Shown: positions 42,924 to 52,348 of the stretch, in pieces
Layout of the letters: each line of letters starts with the position of its first letter
Position numbering within the stretch: the first letter of the stretch is position 1
Source of the DNA: Arenibacter antarcticus
GTDB lineage: Bacteria; Bacteroidota; Bacteroidia; Flavobacteriales; Flavobacteriaceae
Assembly (NCBI RefSeq): GCF_041320605.1
Contig: NZ_CP166679.1
Coordinates: 248,001-312,000, forward strand
DNA: 64,000 nucleotides
Direction: 5' to 3'
The notes under the pieces: generated by a model
Seen by the model: the letters and a program-made list of their open reading frames with translations, nothing else
Databases searched by the model: none
Told to the model about the DNA's origin: nothing
Translations under genes and position numbers: made by a program

Positions 42924-45875
42924 ATGAAAATGCGCTTTTTTGCACTCGCCACCTTGTGGTGTGGAATTTCTATGTTTGCACAGGATTACTTTCCAAAAAA
43001 CGACGGTGTTAAAGCAGACAACAACAATTACACAGCCTTGACCAATGCTAAAATCTATATTACACCCACCAATGTGTTGGATAAGGCTACCTTACTTATT
43101 CTAAATGGAAAAGTGGTGCAGGCCGGCAAATCGGTTACCCTACCAAAGAATACCGTATCCATAGATCTGGACGGAAAATTTATTTACCCTTCCTTTATCG
43201 ATATATATAGTGATTTTGGGATAGAAAAACCCAAAAGCTCTTCCAGTGGAAGGCGTACAGCCCAATATGAACCTTCAAGAGAAGGGTTTTACTGGAACGA
43301 CCATATTATGCCAGAAAACAATGCTATTGGTGTATTTAAATACGACGACAAACAAGCAGAAGAATTGCGAAAAGTTGGCTTTGGCACCGTAAATACCCAT
43401 ATTCAGGATGGTATTGCCCGCGGTACAGGGGCGCTAATTGCGCTAAACGGCAAGGGTAGCGATGCAGACCGGATATTGGACGACAAATCTGCTCAATATT
43501 TTTCGTTAACCAAGAGCGTAGCGCAACAACAATCCTACCCTAGCTCCTTAATGGGCTCACTGGCTTTATTAAGGCAAATGTACTACGACGCGGATTGGTA
43601 TGCCAAGGGCAATGTAGAAACCAAAGATCGATCCTTGGAATCCTTGATCGCCAATAAAAACCTAGTCCAGATTTTTGAGGCCGGGGACAAGGGTAATGTG
43701 TTGCGGGCCGACAAAATAGGTGACACCTTTAACATCCCTTATGTAATCTTGGCTGGAGGCAACGAATTTGAAAACATTTCCGATATCAAGGCTACCAATG
43801 CCAGTTTAATAGTACCCATCAATTTCCCAAAGGCCTATGACGTATCTAATCCTTTCCAAGCTGAATTTGTAAGCTTAAAAGATATGCGATTTTGGAATCA
43901 GGCTCCTTCCAATCCCAAAGCACTGGAAGACAACAAAATCACTTTCAGCCTTACCTTACACGATCTAAAAACTCCTGCAGAATTTAAAGGCAAATTAGCC
44001 ACAGCCATAGAATACGGTCTTTCCAAAACAAAGGCGCTAGAGGCACTAACTACGGTACCTGCAGCCATTCTAGGGAAATCCGCTGAGATTGGAACATTAC
44101 AATCTGGTAGTCAGGCCAATTTTCTAATTACCTCTGGGGATATTTTCGACAAGGGCACCGTATTGTATGAAAATTGGGTACAGGGACAGCAACATATCAT
44201 TAACGATAAGGAACTTAAGGATATTAGGGGCGACTATGAACTTAGCGCCGGTGGCAACACTTACAACCTCTCTATTAGCGGTGAGCCCGCAAAACCCAAA
44301 TCTGAAATTAAGGAAGGTGATGAAAAACGCAGCTCCAATTTAAGCTACGATAACAATTGGATGGCGCTTACTTTTCACAGCAAGGTGGGAGATGAAATAT
44401 ATAGGATGACTGGAAAAGTAGACCCAGCTTCGGATAAACTATCCGGAAAACTATTACTGCCCAACGGCACCGAATCTACCTTCACAGCAACCAAGACCTC
44501 GGCTTTTTCAGAAAAAGAAAAAGAAGATAAACAAGACAAAAAACCTCTGATACAACCCGTCGCCTACCCCAATGTGGGCTACGGCTATGCCAATAAGCCG
44601 AAGCAGGAATCCATTTTGTTTAAAAACGCTACGGTATGGACCAGTGAGGATTCAGGAATTTTGGAGTCCACAGATGTACTGATCAAAAATGGAAAAATCT
44701 CCAAAATTGGGAAAAACCTTACTACTGGTGGCGCCACAGTAATAGACGCAACGGGAAAACACCTAACGGCCGGAATAATAGACGAGCATACCCATATTGC
44801 ATTACTATCGGTTAACGAAGGGGGGCAGAATTCCTCAGCAGAAGTGAAAATGGAAGATGTTATAGACCCAGAACACATAGGGATCTATCGTAATCTAGCA
44901 GGTGGGGTTACCTCCGCACAGCTATTGCACGGTTCTGCAAATCCCATTGGCGGGAGATCGGCAATCATTAAATTAAAATGGGGAGCCAGTGCAGCGGATA
45001 TGATTTATGACAACTCGCCCAAATTTATAAAATTTGCCTTAGGTGAAAATGTAAAACAATCCAACTGGAACAGTTTTAGCAGATTCCCACAAAGTAGAAT
45101 GGGAGTAGAACAAATGTTCATCAATTACTTTCAGCGCGCCAAAGAGTACGATCTCAAGAAAAAAAGCGGTCAAGCCTATAGGGTAGACGAAGAAATGGAA
45201 ACTCTGGCAGAAATCTTAAACGGGGAGCGATTCATTAGCTGTCACTCTTATGTACAAAGTGAAATAAATATGCTCATGAAAGTTGCCGAAAAATTCGATT
45301 TTAGAATAAATACCTTCACGCATATTTTAGAAGGTTATAAGGTGGCCGATAAAATGAAGGCGCATGGGGTAGGTGCTTCCACCTTTAGTGATTGGTGGGC
45401 GTACAAATATGAGGTTAACCATGCCATCCCCTACAATGCGGCAATTATGCAGCAGCAAGGAATTACTGTAGCCCTTAACAGTGATGATGCGGAAATGTCC
45501 AGAAGACTTAACCAAGAAGCGGCAAAGACAATAAAATATGGCGGTATGACCGAGTTAGAAGCATGGAAAATGGTTACTATAAACCCAGCAAAACTCTTAC
45601 ATATAGATCAGAAGGTAGGCAGTATAAAGGAAGGGAAAGACGCAGATGTTGTTTTATGGAGTCATAACCCTTTGTCCGTGTACTCCAAAGCCGAGAAAAC
45701 CCTAATAGATGGAGCTGTATATTTTGATTTGGAAAAAGACAAACAACAACGCAAAGCCATCAGAGTCGAAAAAGCGCAGCTAATCAACCTAATGTTAAAG
45801 GAAAAGGATAAGGGCAGTGCTACCCAAGAACCTAAAAAGAGCAATAAAGAAGAATTTCATTGTGACAGCCTTTAA
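42924..45875 (+). CDS. Two-module amidohydrolase-family protein (first module degenerate)
   Basis: The 983-residue protein has a signal peptide (FFALATLWCGISMFAQ). Module 1 (about 35-430) resembles an imidazolonepropionase-like amidohydrolase, but the expected PGxIDxHxH reads PSFIDIYSD (Y95 and D97 in place of the histidines), so it cannot bind metal in the usual way. Residues 430-560 are a beta-rich insert with an acidic/lysine-rich linker. Module 2 (about 565-960) is intact, with IDEHTH (H622, H624), H774, H800 and NSDDAE (D854/D855). It is an exported hydrolase, perhaps acting on peptides or cyclic amides; the substrate is unknown. A related gene follows after 13 bases. Confidence 0.85.
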   Translation: MKMRFFALATLWCGISMFAQDYFPKNDGVKADNNNYTALTNAKIYITPTNVLDKATLLILNGKVVQAGKSVTLPKNTVSIDLDGKFIYPSFIDIYSDFGIEKPKSSSSGRRTAQYEPSREGFYWNDHIMPENNAIGVFKYDDKQAEELRKVGFGTVNTHIQDGIARGTGALIALNGKGSDADRILDDKSAQYFSLTKSVAQQQSYPSSLMGSLALLRQMYYDADWYAKGNVETKDRSLESLIANKNLVQIFEAGDKGNVLRADKIGDTFNIPYVILAGGNEFENISDIKATNASLIVPINFPKAYDVSNPFQAEFVSLKDMRFWNQAPSNPKALEDNKITFSLTLHDLKTPAEFKGKLATAIEYGLSKTKALEALTTVPAAILGKSAEIGTLQSGSQANFLITSGDIFDKGTVLYENWVQGQQHIINDKELKDIRGDYELSAGGNTYNLSISGEPAKPKSEIKEGDEKRSSNLSYDNNWMALTFHSKVGDEIYRMTGKVDPASDKLSGKLLLPNGTESTFTATKTSAFSEKEKEDKQDKKPLIQPVAYPNVGYGYANKPKQESILFKNATVWTSEDSGILESTDVLIKNGKISKIGKNLTTGGATVIDATGKHLTAGIIDEHTHIALLSVNEGGQNSSAEVKMEDVIDPEHIGIYRNLAGGVTSAQLLHGSANPIGGRSAIIKLKWGASAADMIYDNSPKFIKFALGENVKQSNWNSFSRFPQSRMGVEQMFINYFQRAKEYDLKKKSGQAYRVDEEMETLAEILNGERFISCHSYVQSEINMLMKVAEKFDFRINTFTHILEGYKVADKMKAHGVGASTFSDWWAYKYEVNHAIPYNAAIMQQQGITVALNSDDAEMSRRLNQEAAKTIKYGGMTELEAWKMVTINPAKLLHIDQKVGSIKEGKDADVVLWSHNPLSVYSKAEKTLIDGAVYFDLEKDKQQRKAIRVEKAQLINLMLKEKDKGSATQEPKKSNKEEFHCDSL

Positions 45876-45888
45876 AAATCTATACAAG

Positions 45889-47187
45889 ATGAAAAAATTA
45901 AAGATTACTATAGCCATTGCACTACTAATGTGCACATATCAAAATTTTGCCCAGCAAACACCGGCATCCGAACAAAAAACGGGCATCTCCATAGAGGGAG
46001 CAGTTGCGCATTTGGGAAATGGGGAGGTTATTGAAAACTCCCTTATAATGTTTGAAAATGGCAAACTTACTTTTGTAGGTAATGCCAATACCAAAATCGC
46101 TAGGACCGGTACGATCATAGACGCCAAGGGAAAACATGTTTATCCCGGATTTATCATAAGCTGTTCTTCCTTGGGATTGGTAGAGGTAGATGCTGTACGG
46201 GCCACTAACGACAAGGCCGAAATAGGGGAAATAATTCCACATGTAAGAAGTCTGATCGCTTATAATGCCGAATCTAAAGTAGTAGAAAGCATGCGGCCCA
46301 ACGGAGTACTTCTAGGGCAAATATCTCCAAAAGGCGGCACTATTTCCGGCACCTCTTCCATTATGCAATTCGATGCCTGGAACTGGGAAGACGCTGCCGT
46401 TAAAGTAGATGACGGCATCCATATGAAATGGCCCAACAGCTTTAAGCAGGGCCGCTGGTGGATGGGTGAAGACCGGGGTTACAAACCCAACAAGGACTAC
46501 AGTGAGGAAACGGCAAAAATAGAAAGCTTCCTTAAAAATGCCGAGGCCTATGGCAAAAGCACAGCTAAGGAGAACAATCCGGCTTATGCTGCAACTCAAG
46601 GATTGTTCCAGGGCACTCAAAAATTGTATGTATCTGCCGATGGGGAAAAAGAAATATTGGATGCCATTACCCTTATAAAAAACCTCGGGGTAAAACATGT
46701 TGTTTTGGTAGGCGGATACGACGCCCATAAAATCACTGATTTCCTTAAAAAGCATCAGATCCCTGTTTTAGTAAGGGCACCCCACAATTTGCCGGAATTT
46801 GAAGATGACGATTACGACCTACCCTATAAACTACCTAAACTGTTAGCAGATGCCGGCCTTTTAGTGGCTTTACAGAATATGGACGAGTCGAACTTCCAGA
46901 ATAGAAACCTCCCCTTTTATGCCGGCCAATTGGTACAACAAGGCATGTCTCCTGAAGAAGCCTTGGAATTGATCACCTCCAATCCGGCCAAAATTTTGGG
47001 TATAGACCAAGACTACGGATCTTTGGAAGTAGGCAAAAGTGCTACCCTATTTATTTCTGAGGGTGATGCGCTTGATATGCGCACCAATCAGTTGACGCGT
47101 GCCTTTATCGATGGAAGGGACATTTCATTGGAAACACACCAGACCGTACTTTGGAAAAGGTATATGGGGAAATATGAGGGCAAATAG
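45889..47187 (+). CDS. Amidohydrolase-family protein lacking metal ligands
   Basis: The ATG at 45889 (432 residues) begins a signal peptide (ITIAIALLMCTYQNFAQQ); a longer frame from 45817 would overlap the previous gene. The fold is amidohydrolase-like, with an N-terminal beta sandwich, KHVYPGF, and a late GMSPEEALELITSNPAKILG that marks the C-terminal return of the family. However, the metal motif reads FIISCSS, with I90, C92 and S94 where D, H and H are expected. I infer a non-catalytic subunit pairing with the product of the gene 13 bases upstream. A terminator follows. Confidence 0.82.
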   Translation: MKKLKITIAIALLMCTYQNFAQQTPASEQKTGISIEGAVAHLGNGEVIENSLIMFENGKLTFVGNANTKIARTGTIIDAKGKHVYPGFIISCSSLGLVEVDAVRATNDKAEIGEIIPHVRSLIAYNAESKVVESMRPNGVLLGQISPKGGTISGTSSIMQFDAWNWEDAAVKVDDGIHMKWPNSFKQGRWWMGEDRGYKPNKDYSEETAKIESFLKNAEAYGKSTAKENNPAYAATQGLFQGTQKLYVSADGEKEILDAITLIKNLGVKHVVLVGGYDAHKITDFLKKHQIPVLVRAPHNLPEFEDDDYDLPYKLPKLLADAGLLVALQNMDESNFQNRNLPFYAGQLVQQGMSPEEALELITSNPAKILGIDQDYGSLEVGKSATLFISEGDALDMRTNQLTRAFIDGRDISLETHQTVLWKRYMGKYEGK

Positions 47188-47207
47188 GGCATTGACATAA
47201 AATCAAT

Positions 47208-47247
47208 AAAAAGGGGTTGGAACAGTTTAATATTTCCAACCCTTTTT
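47208..47247 (+). terminator. Terminator after the amidohydrolase pair
   Basis: AAAAAGGGGTTGGAA and TTCCAACCCTTTTT form a stem around a loop of about 10 bases, ending in T residues. The A/T flanks make it usable in both directions. Confidence 0.8.
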
Positions 47248-47471
47248 ATTTAAAAAAACTAGTGTTAAGCCATAGTGTAATAGCGATTTGCTATTTTGGT
47301 TTAAATAGACAATATATACGTCTCAGGTACTCTGGTCATAAAATATTCAATGGCACCCATTAGAGGTTGTACTGAGCATTTTAATTGGAGTGGATAAAAA
47401 TGAGTGAATTTCGCGAACTACAAGAGCACATCAAGCTACTGATTTAGGTATGCTAAGTCCGACCAATAGCT

Positions 47472-47479
47472 TAATTTTG
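47472..47479 (+). promoter_or_regulatory. Bacteroidota -7 promoter box five bases before the RNA methyltransferase
   Basis: TAATTTTG ends five bases before the ATG at 47485, the same spacing as at 36740 and 41687. It implies a leaderless or nearly leaderless mRNA. Confidence 0.6.
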
Positions 47480-47484
47480 TTCCA

Positions 47485-48294
47485 ATGAGCTATATTAAGG
47501 AAATAAACAGCGTTAATAACCCATTGGTAAGGCAAACGCTTGTATTAATGGAAAAATCGCGGGAGCGAAAGAAAAAAGGACTTTTCATAATTGAGGGAAT
47601 CAAAGAATTGGAACTGGCTATAAAGGGTGGTTATGCCCTAAAGACCCTTTTTTATTATCCCGAATTAATCTCATATGACACCCTCTTGGAGTACTTGAAA
47701 GGGGTTGAAGACCCACCTGAATTGGTATCCATTTCCAAGGGAGTTTTTCAAAAAATTGCGTATCGGGATAGCACTGGAGGCATCATAGCCATTGCAAAAA
47801 CCAAAGAGCACGCATTGGACCACCTTAAAATATCAAGTAAAAATCCATTGATTTTAGTTGCGGAAGCCCCTGAAAAACCAGGAAATATTGGGGCGCTACT
47901 GAGGACTTCGGATGCAGCAGGATTAGATGCAGTCATTATTACCAATGCCAAAAGCGATCTCTATAATCCCAATATCATACGTTCCAGTGTAGGCTGCTTA
48001 TTCACCACCAACATCGGGATGGGCACCACGGAAGAAGTAATACGATACCTAAAGAATAATAACATTACCATCAACTGCGCGGCATTGACCGCCTCCAAAG
48101 AGTACACCTCTGTAGATTTCACCCAACCCACTGCTATAGTGGTAGGCACTGAAGCTACCGGATTATCGGAGGAATGGTTACAAGAGTCCGACCAAAATAT
48201 AATTATACCCATGCAGGGGGAAATAGACTCCATGAATGTTTCCGTCTCCGCTGCAATACTTATCTTTGAGGCTATAAGACAACGTAAACCATAA
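47485..48294 (+). CDS. TrmH/SpoU-family RNA 2'-O-methyltransferase
   Basis: The 269-residue protein has an N-terminal RNA-binding domain (about 1-95, with SVNNPLVRQ and REKKKGLFIIEGIKEL features) and a C-terminal SPOUT knot. The knot has EAPEKPGNIGALLRTSDAAG (motif 1), VVGTEATGLSEEW (motif 2) and MNVSVSAAILIFEAIRQR (motif 3), all intact. It methylates ribose 2'-OH in rRNA or tRNA using SAM; the exact nucleotide cannot be told. It has its own promoter directly before the ATG, and the following protease gene starts 58 bases later. Confidence 0.92.
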   Translation: MSYIKEINSVNNPLVRQTLVLMEKSRERKKKGLFIIEGIKELELAIKGGYALKTLFYYPELISYDTLLEYLKGVEDPPELVSISKGVFQKIAYRDSTGGIIAIAKTKEHALDHLKISSKNPLILVAEAPEKPGNIGALLRTSDAAGLDAVIITNAKSDLYNPNIIRSSVGCLFTTNIGMGTTEEVIRYLKNNNITINCAALTASKEYTSVDFTQPTAIVVGTEATGLSEEWLQESDQNIIIPMQGEIDSMNVSVSAAILIFEAIRQRKP

Positions 48295-48352
48295 GATATG
48301 GAATACAAATCAGGACGCTAATATATTGTTACACTAATTCTCCCAACTCTAA

Positions 48353-49585
48353 ATGAACGCTAATTTCCTTTTCTATATAATTATCGCCATTTTAATAATC
48401 CAGTTTTCCATTGACAGGGTATTGGAATATTTGAATGCTAAACGTTATAACGATATCATCCCAAAAGAACTGGACGATGTGTTCGATAAAAAGGAGTATA
48501 AAAAATCCCAGGAATACAAAAAAGTCAATTATAAGTTTGGATGGATTACCGCCACTTTCTCCATCGTGATAACTTTGTCGTTCTTAATATTTGGAGGATT
48601 TGAATGGATAGATTCCATGGCCAGAAGCATTAGCACAAACCCAATCCTTAACGCCCTAATCTTTTTTGGAATCATAATGATCGGCAATGACATTCTCACT
48701 ACTCCATTTTCCTATTACAAAACTTTTGTTATCGAAGAAAAATTTGGTTTTAACAGGAGCACCAAAAAATTGTTTTGGATAGATAAGGTTAAGGGGTGGT
48801 TAATGACCATTGTGCTGGGGGGTGTTATTTTGGCTTTGATCATCTGGTTTTTTGAATGGTCGGGAACCAACTTTTGGATTTACACATGGGCCTTGGTGGC
48901 AGCAGTTTCCCTATTTATGAACTTGTTTTACAGCAGACTTATTGTCCCCATTTTCAATAAACAGACCCCATTAGACAATGGTAGTCTTAAAAACATGATC
49001 GAGGACTACGCCAATAAAGTTGGATTTGAGATAAAAAATATTTTCGTGATCGATGGCTCCAAAAGGTCTACCAAGGCAAATGCCTATTTTTCTGGCTTTG
49101 GAAAGGAAAAACGGATAACACTGTTTGACACCTTAGTAAACGATTTGGAAGAGGAGGAAATTGTAGCGGTTTTGGCCCATGAGGTAGGCCATTACAAACG
49201 CAAACATATTATTTACAACATCTCAATCTCCATATTATTGACTGGTTTAACGCTCTTTATTCTCTCTATTTTTATAAATAATCCAGAGGTATCCTTTGCT
49301 ATAGGCGTTTCCCAACCAAGTTTTCATGCGGCACTAATCGGTTTCGGAATTTTATACAGTCCTATTTCAGAAATCACTGGCCTAGTCATGAACTTTATGT
49401 CCAGAGCTTTTGAATATCAGGCGGACAATTATGCGAAAAATACTTTTGCTTCTAAGCCATTGATCAGTTCCTTAAAAAAATTATCCAAGAATAGTCTGAG
49501 TAATCTTACACCGCATCCCGCCTATGTTTTTATGCATTACTCCCATCCTCCGTTAATTGCAAGGATTAGGAACTTAAAGGCATAA
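48353..49585 (+). CDS. M48 family (Ste24/CAAX-type) membrane metalloprotease
   Basis: The 410-residue protein has six to seven membrane segments. The zinc motif LAHEVGHYKRKH (HExxH) lies near residues 277-288, and a distal Glu in the FEYQADNYA stretch (about 352-360) completes the site. An N-terminal region before the first soluble loop (SRLIVPIFNKQTPL) marks the Ste24-like subgroup with M48_N. Such proteases take part in membrane protein quality control. The C-terminal HYSHPPLIARI is the usual M48 ending. It is followed by relA after 41 bases. Confidence 0.92.
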   Translation: MNANFLFYIIIAILIIQFSIDRVLEYLNAKRYNDIIPKELDDVFDKKEYKKSQEYKKVNYKFGWITATFSIVITLSFLIFGGFEWIDSMARSISTNPILNALIFFGIIMIGNDILTTPFSYYKTFVIEEKFGFNRSTKKLFWIDKVKGWLMTIVLGGVILALIIWFFEWSGTNFWIYTWALVAAVSLFMNLFYSRLIVPIFNKQTPLDNGSLKNMIEDYANKVGFEIKNIFVIDGSKRSTKANAYFSGFGKEKRITLFDTLVNDLEEEEIVAVLAHEVGHYKRKHIIYNISISILLTGLTLFILSIFINNPEVSFAIGVSQPSFHAALIGFGILYSPISEITGLVMNFMSRAFEYQADNYAKNTFASKPLISSLKKLSKNSLSNLTPHPAYVFMHYSHPPLIARIRNLKA

Positions 49586-49626
49586 TTTTTGTTGTCTTTT
49601 ACGCTAGTTAATGTTAATTTTAAAAT

Positions 49627-51834
49627 ATGATGACCGAAGCTGCATTAGAAAAGGAAAACAAGGACATTGCAAAGCAATACAAGGAATTGCTTCGCATAAG
49701 CTATCAGACCCTTACCGATGAGGATAAGAAATTGATACGCTCTGCCTTCGACGTTGCCGTGGACGCTCATAAAAACCAAAGGAGAAAATCTGGAGAAGCC
49801 TATATATTCCACCCCATAGCAGTTGCCAAAATTGTTGCCTCAGAAATCGGTTTGGATGCTGTATCCATTGCCTCTGCCCTACTACACGACGTGGTGGAGG
49901 ACACGGAGTATTCCCTGGTAGATATAGAACGGATGTTTGGGGAGACTGTGGCTCGTATTGTAGATGGTCTTACGAAAATTGCGCACCTAAAAAAGGATAT
50001 GAATATATCCCAACAGGCAGAGAATTTTAGGAAAATGCTCTTAACCCTCAATGATGATGTTAGGGTCATCATCATAAAAATTGCAGATCGTTACCACAAT
50101 ATGCTCACAATGGATTCTATGCCAGAGCACAAACAGGTAAAGATTGCATCCGAAACCTTATACATTTACGCCCCATTGGCCCACAGAATAGGCCTCTACA
50201 ATATTAAGACCGAACTGGAAGACCTTAACCTAAAATACACCGAACCAGAGGTTTATAATGACATCTTAAGTAAAATAGAAGAATCAAAAGAGGATCAAAA
50301 GGCCTATATCGATGCATTTTCGGAGACCATAAGCAACTCTTTGGACAAGGAAAATCTAAAGTATAGCATAAAGGGCCGGATGAAATCTATTTTCTCCATT
50401 CGTCGTAAAATGAAGGTCCAAAACGTAACCTTTGATGAGATTTACGATAAGTTTGCCCTGAGGATCATATATCAATCGGACAAGCAAAACGAAAAATTCA
50501 TCGCTTGGAAAATCTATTCCATCGTAACTGATCACTACACCCCAAACCCAATACGATTGCGCGACTGGATTTCCTCACCAAAATCTACCGGATATGAAGC
50601 TTTGCATATTACTGTAATGGGTCCAAAAGGTAGGTGGGTCGAGGTACAGATCCGAAGCGAAAGGATGCACGAGATTGCTGAAAAGGGATATGCCGCACAC
50701 TTTAAATACAAACATGGCGATCAAAAAGAACAAGGTATTGAGGATTGGCTAAACAAACTTCAGGAAGCATTGGAAAATGCAAATGCCAATGCAGTTGACT
50801 TTGTTGAGGAGTTTAAGTTAAATCTATATTCCAAAGAAATCTATGTTTTTACACCAAAAGGAGAATTAAAATCACTTCCCAAAGGGGCCACTCCCTTAGA
50901 TTTCGCATTTAACATACATACCGAAGTAGGGATGCACACCAGAGGTGCCAAAGTAAATGGCAAATTGGTGCCTTTAAACACCACTTTGAATAGTGGGGAT
51001 CAGGTAGATATCATTACCTCGGATACCGCATTCCCAAATCAAAGTTGGCTAGACTATGCCACCACGGCCAGAGCCCGGTCGAAAATTAAATCATCTCTGA
51101 GAGAAGAAAAGAAAGTTGCCGCATTAGACGGGAGGGAGATTTTAAGAAGAAAATTAAAAACCCAGAAAATTAGTCTCAACGAGGATACTATTAATAAAAT
51201 GGTGATCTTTTTTAAGCTAAAGACGAGCTTGGATCTTTTCTATAGGGTGGCTATAGGGGTCATAGATAATCAGATGATCAAGGATTTTGCTGCATCTTAC
51301 AGCAATGCCTTTATCAGCTTCTTCAAGAATAAAATAAGGAGAACTCCTGCACCTACTGATATCCATAAAGATGAGATAACCATTAAGTATGACACCCTTG
51401 TATTTGGGAAGGAGGAAGATAAGCTAGAGTATAAACTTTCCCAGTGCTGTAATCCAATACCAGGGGATGAAGTTTTTGGATTTGTCAGTGTTAATGAAGG
51501 TATAAAGGTGCATAAAAAAAATTGTCCCAATGCCATTTCCCTACAATCCAATTATGCCTATCGGATCATATCGGCGAAATGGATAGACTCCTCCCATGAG
51601 GAATTTACCGTCGAAATAATGCTGACGGGAATAGACAACCTGGGCTTGATTAGCAAAATTACTGAACTTATCTCGGGGAATTTACACGTAAATATGCGAA
51701 ATTTGAACTTTAGCACTGACGGAGGTACATTTACGGGTAGAATTACACTGGTAGTAAAAAATAATGCGATCCTAAAAAAAGTTATAGAAAAACTAAAGCA
51801 GATCAACGGGATCGATAAAGTAACCAGAATTTAA
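49627..51834 (+). CDS. Bifunctional (p)ppGpp synthetase/hydrolase (RelA/SpoT family)
   Basis: The 735-residue protein has an N-terminal HD hydrolase domain with an intact FHPIAVA and LLHDVVEDTE metal motif. The synthetase domain has GRMKSIFSIRRKM, YDKFALRII and STGYEALH. A TGS domain follows (IYVFTPKGELKSLPKGATPLDFAF), then a zinc-finger-like CCNPIPGD segment and a C-terminal ACT domain. Both catalytic halves look functional, making this a Rel-type enzyme for the stringent response. It sits 41 bases after the M48 gene and directly before a Fur-family regulator that has its own promoter. Confidence 0.95.
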   Translation: MMTEAALEKENKDIAKQYKELLRISYQTLTDEDKKLIRSAFDVAVDAHKNQRRKSGEAYIFHPIAVAKIVASEIGLDAVSIASALLHDVVEDTEYSLVDIERMFGETVARIVDGLTKIAHLKKDMNISQQAENFRKMLLTLNDDVRVIIIKIADRYHNMLTMDSMPEHKQVKIASETLYIYAPLAHRIGLYNIKTELEDLNLKYTEPEVYNDILSKIEESKEDQKAYIDAFSETISNSLDKENLKYSIKGRMKSIFSIRRKMKVQNVTFDEIYDKFALRIIYQSDKQNEKFIAWKIYSIVTDHYTPNPIRLRDWISSPKSTGYEALHITVMGPKGRWVEVQIRSERMHEIAEKGYAAHFKYKHGDQKEQGIEDWLNKLQEALENANANAVDFVEEFKLNLYSKEIYVFTPKGELKSLPKGATPLDFAFNIHTEVGMHTRGAKVNGKLVPLNTTLNSGDQVDIITSDTAFPNQSWLDYATTARARSKIKSSLREEKKVAALDGREILRRKLKTQKISLNEDTINKMVIFFKLKTSLDLFYRVAIGVIDNQMIKDFAASYSNAFISFFKNKIRRTPAPTDIHKDEITIKYDTLVFGKEEDKLEYKLSQCCNPIPGDEVFGFVSVNEGIKVHKKNCPNAISLQSNYAYRIISAKWIDSSHEEFTVEIMLTGIDNLGLISKITELISGNLHVNMRNLNFSTDGGTFTGRITLVVKNNAILKKVIEKLKQINGIDKVTRI

Positions 51835-51844
51835 ATTTTAACTG

Positions 51845-51852
51845 TACATTTG
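51845..51852 (+). promoter_or_regulatory. Bacteroidota -7 promoter box for the Fur-family gene
   Basis: TACATTTG matches TAnnTTTG, 24 bases before the ATG at 51877. A TTG at 51850 inside the box cannot be the start if this promoter is used. Confidence 0.6.
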
Positions 51853-51876
51853 TACTTAAATGCAGGGTACATTGCT

Positions 51877-52332
51877 ATGGGGGATAATAAAAATCAAGAA
51901 ATTGTAAAAAGTGTATTCACCGCTTTTCTAGAAGGTAACGGACATAGGAAGACACCTGAACGTTACGCAATTCTACATGAAATCTATAAAAGCGAGGATC
52001 ATTTTGATATAGAGTCGCTCTACATCAAAATGAAAAACAAGAACTATAGGGTCAGTAGGGCTACTTTATACAACACCATAGAACTTTTATTGGAATCCAA
52101 ATTGGTAAGGAAGCATCAATTCGGAAAGAACCAGGCCCAATATGAAAAATCTTATTTTGATAGGCAACACGATCATGTAATATTAACGGACACAGGGGAA
52201 GTGATGGAGTTTTGTGATCCCCGTATCCAAATTATAAAAAAGACCATAGAGGAAGTTTTCAATATTAAGATCAACACTCATTCCCTCTATTTCTATGGAA
52301 CCCGTAACACAGAAGAGAACACAAATAATTAA
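51877..52332 (+). CDS. Fur-family transcriptional regulator
   Basis: With the ATG at 51877 the protein has 151 residues. The winged-helix domain (about 10-85) has [13 protein letters not shown] and the [15 protein letters not shown] recognition region. The C-terminal dimer domain has [22 protein letters not shown]. The regulatory histidines (H-D-H) are present, but the paired CxxC of classical Fur/PerR is absent: only one cysteine remains. It could be Fur, PerR or Zur; the sequence does not settle which. It is followed after 16 bases by purA, probably on the same transcript. Confidence 0.9.
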   Translation: MGDNKNQEIVKSVFTAFLEGNGHRKTPERYAILHEIYKSEDHFDIESLYIKMKNKNYRVSRATLYNTIELLLESKLVRKHQFGKNQAQYEKSYFDRQHDHVILTDTGEVMEFCDPRIQIIKKTIEEVFNIKINTHSLYFYGTRNTEENTNN

Positions 52333-52348
52333 TCCAATTACATAAAGA

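Larger units (their letters stand above)
47188..47484. other. Intergenic region with terminator and promoter
   Basis: These 297 bases hold the terminator at 47208-47247 and the -7 box at 47472-47479, listed separately. The middle part has no open frame or repeat I can support. Confidence 0.6.
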
